NCBI GenBank assembly: GCA_900757295.1
Contig: CAAENH010000095.1
Location: 1-10,484, forward strand
Reading direction: 5' to 3'
From: Bacilli bacterium
GTDB taxonomy: Bacteria; Bacillota_I; Bacilli_A; RF39; UBA660
DNA: 10,484 nucleotides
Shown here piece after piece: positions 7,283 through 10,484 of this stretch (the stretch's first letter is position 1; the number at the start of each line of letters is the position of its first letter). Below the pieces are notes generated by a model, which saw nothing but the letters and a program-made list of their open reading frames with translations, searched no databases and was not told the DNA's origin. A program made the position numbers and the translations under genes.

Positions 7283-7311
7283 AGTATAACAATAAATAAC
7301 AAAAATGACAT
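7283..7311 (-). promoter_or_regulatory. Sigma-A-type promoter of the GH3 glycosidase gene
   Basis: Minus strand: -10 TATACT (7288-7283) with extended TG (TGT-TATACT) and -35 ATGTCA (7311-7306), spacing 17 bases. Transcription would start near 7276, leaving a leader of about 15 bases that carries GAGGGGA. It sits directly after the terminator-like repeat of the previous unit, which suggests the glycosidase is transcribed alone. Confidence 0.7.
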
Positions 7312-7312
7312 T

Positions 7313-7344
7313 AAAAAAATAGTTTATTTAAAAACTATTTTTTT
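7313..7344 (-). terminator. AT-rich inverted repeat, probable intrinsic terminator of the LTA synthase-gtrA unit
   Basis: A perfect 13-bp inverted repeat (7313-7325 with 7332-7344) around a 6-base loop. On the minus strand the left arm is A-rich, the right arm is AAACTA followed by seven T, and the gtrA-like stop codon TAA overlaps the inner left arm and loop. Only one G-C pair is present, so the stem is weak by itself, but the T run on both strands means it could work in both directions. A promoter follows within 2 bases, supporting a transcription boundary. Confidence 0.6.
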
Positions 7345-7707
7345 ATTTAAGCTGTAATTACTAATTGTAGTGGAACAATTAGCTATTAACTTAGCAATAA
7401 AATCATTCATTTTAAACCATCTTAAACATATAAATAATACACCAGAATCAATAAAGAAAGCTATTAATTTAACTGCCAAAAACAATATTATCTGTATTAA
7501 TATATGATGATGATTACCATCAAATACAGTATGTCTATTCAAAAAGAATTGAACAATAATAGATATACTATAAGCAGCTATATTAGAAATTAAAATACTA
7601 GAAATAAGATATTTATAACAGCCCAAATAAACTCCTATATTTAATGCAGAAGTAAATAATGCAACAATAACATATTTTACAAAATTATATTTAACTATTT
7701 TTTTCAT
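7324..7707 (-). CDS. GtrA-family small membrane protein
   Basis: A 127-residue protein of the GtrA family (Pfam GtrA). It has four hydrophobic segments, near residues 12-31, 35-55, 69-95 and 102-118. The two family marks are NRHTVF (57-62), after the second segment, and NYSLNKKIVFK (117-127) at the C-terminus; both match the repeated N-x-x-x-N-(R/K)-x-x-(V/F)F pattern of the family. GtrA proteins are thought to move polyprenyl-phosphate-linked sugars across the membrane so that a polymer can be decorated outside. The start ATG overlaps the TGA of the LTA-synthase fusion gene by four bases (ATGA), and no Shine-Dalgarno sequence precedes it, so translation probably depends on coupling to the upstream gene. 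That ties it to the fusion protein and suggests, by inference, a role in glycosylating its polymer. The usual partner (a GtrB/CsbB-type GT2 with C-terminal membrane segments) is not seen in this window. Confidence 0.87.
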   Translation of the reverse strand: MKKIVKYNFVKYVIVALFTSALNIGVYLGCYKYLISSILISNIAAYSISIIVQFFLNRHTVFDGNHHHILIQIILFLAVKLIAFFIDSGVLFICLRWFKMNDFIAKLIANCSTTISNYSLNKKIVFK

Positions 7708-10133
7708 TCAAAATCAAAGAACTTATAATATTGAACATTCTTATAATTATTAATTGCACCTTTTTCTTGTTTAGTTGCTTGATTCATTTTAGTATATGTA
7801 TTTGTTTTTGAATTATAAATGACACTACGATTAAATACTGGAATTGTTTTGCGAGAATAATCAATAAATTTAAAATAGTCTGAAACTTTTAAATCCATCT
7901 TATTTAATACATAAGCGCCTAAATAACTAGAATTTATAAATTCTAAATTATCAGATGTATCTAATTTAAAATTAGCTAAAATAATCGCTTTAGTTGTATG
8001 TAATCTAATATCATTTAAATTTTCATTATCGGTATTAAAATAACTATTTTCTAAATAATCACTTGTATTATCTTTCTTAGTCATAAATGGTTGATGATCG
8101 CCAAACATAACAACAATAGTAGGCGTATCCAAATTTTGGATTTTTTTATAAAGCTGATTTAATGCTTTATCTGCATCGTATATTCCCTGTGCGTAATTTC
8201 TAAACATACTCGTAGACTCTTTGCTATATTTTGTTTTTTTGATATTTACATCATAATCACTTTCTTTATATTTATTTAAATAAGGAAAATGATTCTGACC
8301 ACTAGCTGCCATAATAAATTTATAGTTACCTTTAGATGTAGTTTTTAATTGATCATAAATATCATTAACAATAGACTCATCAGAATAATATTCACCTTTA
8401 TTTTTGCCTTTTAGTTCGCCTCCATATATAGTTTTATCTACACCTAATAAATTATAAACATATTTACTTTTATAAGATGTTTCTCCCCAAGGTGTAAGAT
8501 ACATTGTTTCGTATCCATTATTATTAAATTCAGTAATTAAACTTTGAGTTTTTCCTCTAAGATTGTCATTATAATATTGTGTATATCCAATATATCCATT
8601 ATTTAAAAATGATAATGATGCTCCTGTTAAAACTTCAAACTCACTATTTACACTTATACCACCATATGGATTAACTAACAAATCAGTAACTATTTTGTCA
8701 TCGTCTTTTTCATAAGATTTAATATTAGGCATTAACTCTTTATCATATTCTATACCACTTAATCTTTGAGGATCAGAAAAAGCTTCAGATAAAAGTATAA
8801 CCACATTAGCTTTCCTCCAAATTGATTTACTAGATTTGGAAACGGCATCATTTATAGCATTTTGAGCCTTTTTTCTACTATACTCATCTGGCAAAACGAA
8901 TTTATTTCCCAATTTATCTAAATACATTCCCTGAAAGTATCCTTTTTCATAATAAAGTTGATCTATTTCAGCAGCAGCTAAAATTTCACTTTTAGACATC
9001 CCATATATATTTTTTAATATTAAATTATTAATATGAGTATTAAAAGTAAATGGAATTATTAGAATTACTAAAGAAACACAAGGAATAATTATTCTTTTCT
9101 TTAAATCATTAAATTTTAAATTGTGATGTTTATCTAAAAATACTATTATCATTCCTAATAAAATATATATTAAAGCTTTAATAATAGTTTTAATAATCCA
9201 TAAACCAATTGAACTAGTTGCAGTTCCCATCATATTCATATTATCAGGATTTAAGTAACCTACGTCTATTAGTTCAATAGGAATTCCCATAATTGAATAC
9301 TTAATATCATTAACAAATAATAATATTAAAGTTAAAACTAATATGACTATTTTAGCTTTTTTACTATCATTAAATAATGCTGTTAGTATCAATGTAAGTA
9401 ATGATATTAATATTGAAATAAATAAGAATGGTAAAAAGTTACTAAAAATACTTTTAAAAACATCAAAGTAAACTCTTCCACCAAAACCATTTATTTTATA
9501 AAATAAATCTGAAATAAATAATATAAACATTGGAAAACAAATTAAATTAACAGTATATTTATTAAAAATCTTTTTTAATATTTCTAATATATCTGGCTTT
9601 TTTAGTTCAATATTCAAAATATAACTAACACTTAAACATAGCAATAATAATGGCATTCCAATTTTTAAAATATTAAAATTAATAAAATGAATTATTAACA
9701 ATAATATCGGATAAATGATTGAAACTGTTGTTATTGGAACACCTATAAAAACGTTCCTATTACTTTTAGGCATAATATCTAAAGTATTAAAATAAGCTAA
9801 ACGCACTAATCCACACAACATATAAATAGCACTAATAATATATACGTATATATTATTACATATTAATGAAGTTAATATGGCAGGAAAAACTCCAAAACAA
9901 ATTACATCTGATAATGAATCAAGCTGTGCTCCATAAACTTTTTGTTCTTTTTTATATTTTTTCATTCTAGCTAGTTTGCCATCAAAACCATCACAAACAC
10001 CACATAATAGCAAACAAAATGCAGAAAAAGTAAAATGATCATTAATTGCTAATATTATACCTATAAAAGCTAAAAAAGTCCCACACATCGTTAAAATATC
10101 ACATTTACGATAAAATCCAATAATTTTTTTCAT
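7704..10133 (-). CDS. Fusion: PssA-like CDP-alcohol phosphatidyltransferase + LTA-synthase-type phosphotransferase
   Basis: One uninterrupted 809-residue frame holds two complete enzymes. Residues 1-175 are a CDP-alcohol phosphatidyltransferase with about six membrane segments and the full motif D48-G-F-D51-G-K-L-A-R, then G68-A-Q-L-D72-S-L-S-D76. The blocks CGLVRLAYFN (107-116) and FIGVP (129-133) resemble phosphatidylserine synthase PssA more than PgsA. A Lys-rich cytoplasmic linker (178-194) leads to five more segments (near 195-212, 231-254, 261-275, 311-333, 346-362) and an extracellular sulfatase-fold domain (about 440-750) like LtaS. There E450 (VVILLSE), S494 (GGISVNSEF), H615 (SGQNHFPY) and D679-H680 (FGDHQPF) match the metal and catalytic sites; the nucleophile position is Ser, not the usual Thr. 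LtaS moves glycerol-phosphate from phosphatidylglycerol onto a growing chain. Eleven segments put the first site inside and the second outside, as each family requires. The ATG at 10133 has AGGAAG 12 bases upstream. It is co-translated with the GtrA gene. Confidence 0.93.
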   Translation of the reverse strand: MKKIIGFYRKCDILTMCGTFLAFIGIILAINDHFTFSAFCLLLCGVCDGFDGKLARMKKYKKEQKVYGAQLDSLSDVICFGVFPAILTSLICNNIYVYIISAIYMLCGLVRLAYFNTLDIMPKSNRNVFIGVPITTVSIIYPILLLIIHFINFNILKIGMPLLLLCLSVSYILNIELKKPDILEILKKIFNKYTVNLICFPMFILFISDLFYKINGFGGRVYFDVFKSIFSNFLPFLFISILISLLTLILTALFNDSKKAKIVILVLTLILLFVNDIKYSIMGIPIELIDVGYLNPDNMNMMGTATSSIGLWIIKTIIKALIYILLGMIIVFLDKHHNLKFNDLKKRIIIPCVSLVILIIPFTFNTHINNLILKNIYGMSKSEILAAAEIDQLYYEKGYFQGMYLDKLGNKFVLPDEYSRKKAQNAINDAVSKSSKSIWRKANVVILLSEAFSDPQRLSGIEYDKELMPNIKSYEKDDDKIVTDLLVNPYGGISVNSEFEVLTGASLSFLNNGYIGYTQYYNDNLRGKTQSLITEFNNNGYETMYLTPWGETSYKSKYVYNLLGVDKTIYGGELKGKNKGEYYSDESIVNDIYDQLKTTSKGNYKFIMAASGQNHFPYLNKYKESDYDVNIKKTKYSKESTSMFRNYAQGIYDADKALNQLYKKIQNLDTPTIVVMFGDHQPFMTKKDNTSDYLENSYFNTDNENLNDIRLHTTKAIILANFKLDTSDNLEFINSSYLGAYVLNKMDLKVSDYFKFIDYSRKTIPVFNRSVIYNSKTNTYTKMNQATKQEKGAINNYKNVQYYKFFDFE

Positions 10134-10167
10134 TAAAATTCACTACTTCCTAAAAATATTAATATAT

Positions 10168-10196
10168 ATATTAACAAAAGTTTTTATTTTATTCAA
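10168..10196 (-). promoter_or_regulatory. Probable promoter of the phosphatidyltransferase-LTA synthase fusion gene
   Basis: Minus strand: -35 TTGAAT (10196-10191), 17-base spacer ending in TGT (extended -10), then -10 TAATAT (10173-10168). The predicted start is near 10161, with a leader of about 28 bases containing AGGAAG (10151-10146). The surrounding TA repeat makes the exact -10 register uncertain. Confidence 0.55.
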
Positions 10197-10208
10197 TAAA
10201 TTTTTTAG

Positions 10209-10254
10209 AAAGAAAAATCACTTTTTATAATTTAAAAGATTAGGATTTTTCTTT
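10209..10254 (-). terminator. Possible intrinsic terminator after the partial glycosyltransferase gene
   Basis: An 11-bp perfect inverted repeat (10209-10219 with 10244-10254; GATTTTTCTTT on the right arm of the minus strand) encloses a 24-base loop that itself contains a CTTTT/AAAAG pairing. The right arm is T-rich and lies across and just after the TGA stop. The left arm is inside Lys-rich coding sequence, so part of the symmetry may be chance from A-runs. The position, stop codon on one side and promoter on the other, fits a boundary. Confidence 0.38.
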
Positions 10255-10484
10255 TTCCATTTATCAACAAAATAATTTCCTTTTTCTAAAATTAATTTGT
10301 CATGATCACTACTACCAGCTTTTGTTGTTTGATGTGGTATATGACCAACACCCAAATATGGAGAATAATATATTTCTTTATTATTATCTCTTACTTTTAA
10401 AGCTAAATCTGAATCCTCATAACAAGTAGGATCATAATTTTCATCAAACCCTCCAATTTTATCAAATACTTTTTTAGATATTAA
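10218..10484 (-). CDS. Family-2 glycosyltransferase, C-terminal fragment (cut by window edge)
   Basis: The last 88 codons of a gene that starts beyond the right edge; stop TGA at 10220-10218. The fragment reads KKVFDKIGGFDENYD, then PTCYEDSDLALKVRDNN, then SPYLGVGHIPHQTTKAG. The GGFDE(N/x)(Y/F) block followed about ten residues later by ED-x-D-L-x-x-R/K is the acceptor-side signature of GT2 enzymes such as WbbL-type rhamnosyltransferases; the conserved Asp/Glu of ED-x-D holds the catalytic base. The end is soluble and Lys-rich (DKWKKKNPNLLNYKK), with no membrane segments, so this is not a GtrB/CsbB-type membrane GT2. It acts in the cytoplasm on a nucleotide sugar; donor and acceptor are not readable. 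It lies 84 bases upstream of the LTA-synthase fusion gene, on the same strand, probably in a different transcription unit. Confidence 0.86.
   Translation of the reverse strand, partial: LISKKVFDKIGGFDENYDPTCYEDSDLALKVRDNNKEIYYSPYLGVGHIPHQTTKAGSSDHDKLILEKGNYFVDKWKKKNPNLLNYKK

Noticed and set aside
7704..10133. Two adjacent genes mis-joined as one
   Set aside because: The frame is continuous with no internal stop, the linker has no Shine-Dalgarno plus start pair that I could see, and topology is consistent across the junction. A sequencing error removing a stop cannot be fully excluded.
10218..10484. The partial GT2 as the GtrB/CsbB partner of the GtrA-like protein
   Set aside because: GtrB/CsbB enzymes end in two membrane segments, while this fragment ends in a soluble Lys-rich tail and carries the GGFDE/ED-x-D pattern of soluble acceptor-using GT2 enzymes.
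1..10484. Recoded UGA (Mycoplasma-type genetic code)
   Set aside because: The extreme AT bias suggested it, but three genes (or gene fragments) end at TGA in sensible places and Trp residues in conserved spots are encoded by TGG.
1..10484. CRISPR arrays, insertion sequences, tRNA genes, phage or defence genes
   Set aside because: No regularly spaced repeats, transposase or integrase frames, tRNA-like clover leaves or defence-type domains are visible; coding sequence fills almost the whole window.

Overview
The window comes from a very AT-rich, low-GC Gram-positive bacterium (Firmicutes/Bacillota, most likely a Bacilli-type lineage; nothing here fixes the genus). The evidence is the gene content (TagG/TagH-type exporter, lipoteichoic-acid-synthase-type sulfatase, NagZ-type glycosidase, GtrA, MnaA/WecB), strong Shine-Dalgarno sites, sigma-A-like promoters with extended -10 elements, and strongly AT-biased codons. 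UGA is used as stop and UGG as Trp, so this is the standard code and not a Mycoplasma-type one. No RNA genes, mobile elements, CRISPR arrays or attachment sites were seen. All nine genes lie on the minus strand, so the biology reads from right to left, and no gene-free stretch exceeds 100 bases.

Unit 1 (10484 down to 7313). The C-terminal 88 residues of a family-2 glycosyltransferase enter from the right. After an 84-base gap holding a promoter comes an 809-residue protein that joins a complete PssA-like CDP-alcohol phosphatidyltransferase (N-terminal third) to a complete LTA-synthase-like membrane phosphotransferase. A small GtrA-family membrane protein overlaps it by 4 bases (ATGA) and has no ribosome binding site of its own. 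A 13-bp AT-rich inverted repeat around the gtrA-like stop codon probably ends the unit.

Unit 2 (7311 to 5939). A single gene, with its own promoter, encodes a membrane-anchored GH3 beta-N-acetylhexosaminidase (NagZ type) with an extra small N-terminal domain.

Unit 3 (5932 down to 1 and beyond). One promoter drives a tightly packed operon: TagG-like ABC-2 permease, TagH-like ATPase, three GT-B glycosyltransferases (378, 409 and 614 residues), and the start of a UDP-GlcNAc 2-epimerase gene that runs off the left edge. Every junction is a 4-base overlap or has the stop codon touching or inside the next Shine-Dalgarno sequence.

Taken together this is a cell-envelope polymer locus. The glycosyltransferases would build a polyprenyl-linked glycan that may contain ManNAc, and TagGH would export it. 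The fusion protein would make or supply a phospholipid and polymerise a polyol-phosphate chain outside the membrane. GtrA suggests lipid-carrier-dependent sugar decoration, and the GH3 enzyme trims GlcNAc-containing wall material. The most unusual item is the phosphatidyltransferase-LTA synthase fusion, which also has Ser where the Thr nucleophile is expected. No tagA, tagB or tagF homologue is visible, so the exported polymer may not be a classical wall teichoic acid.
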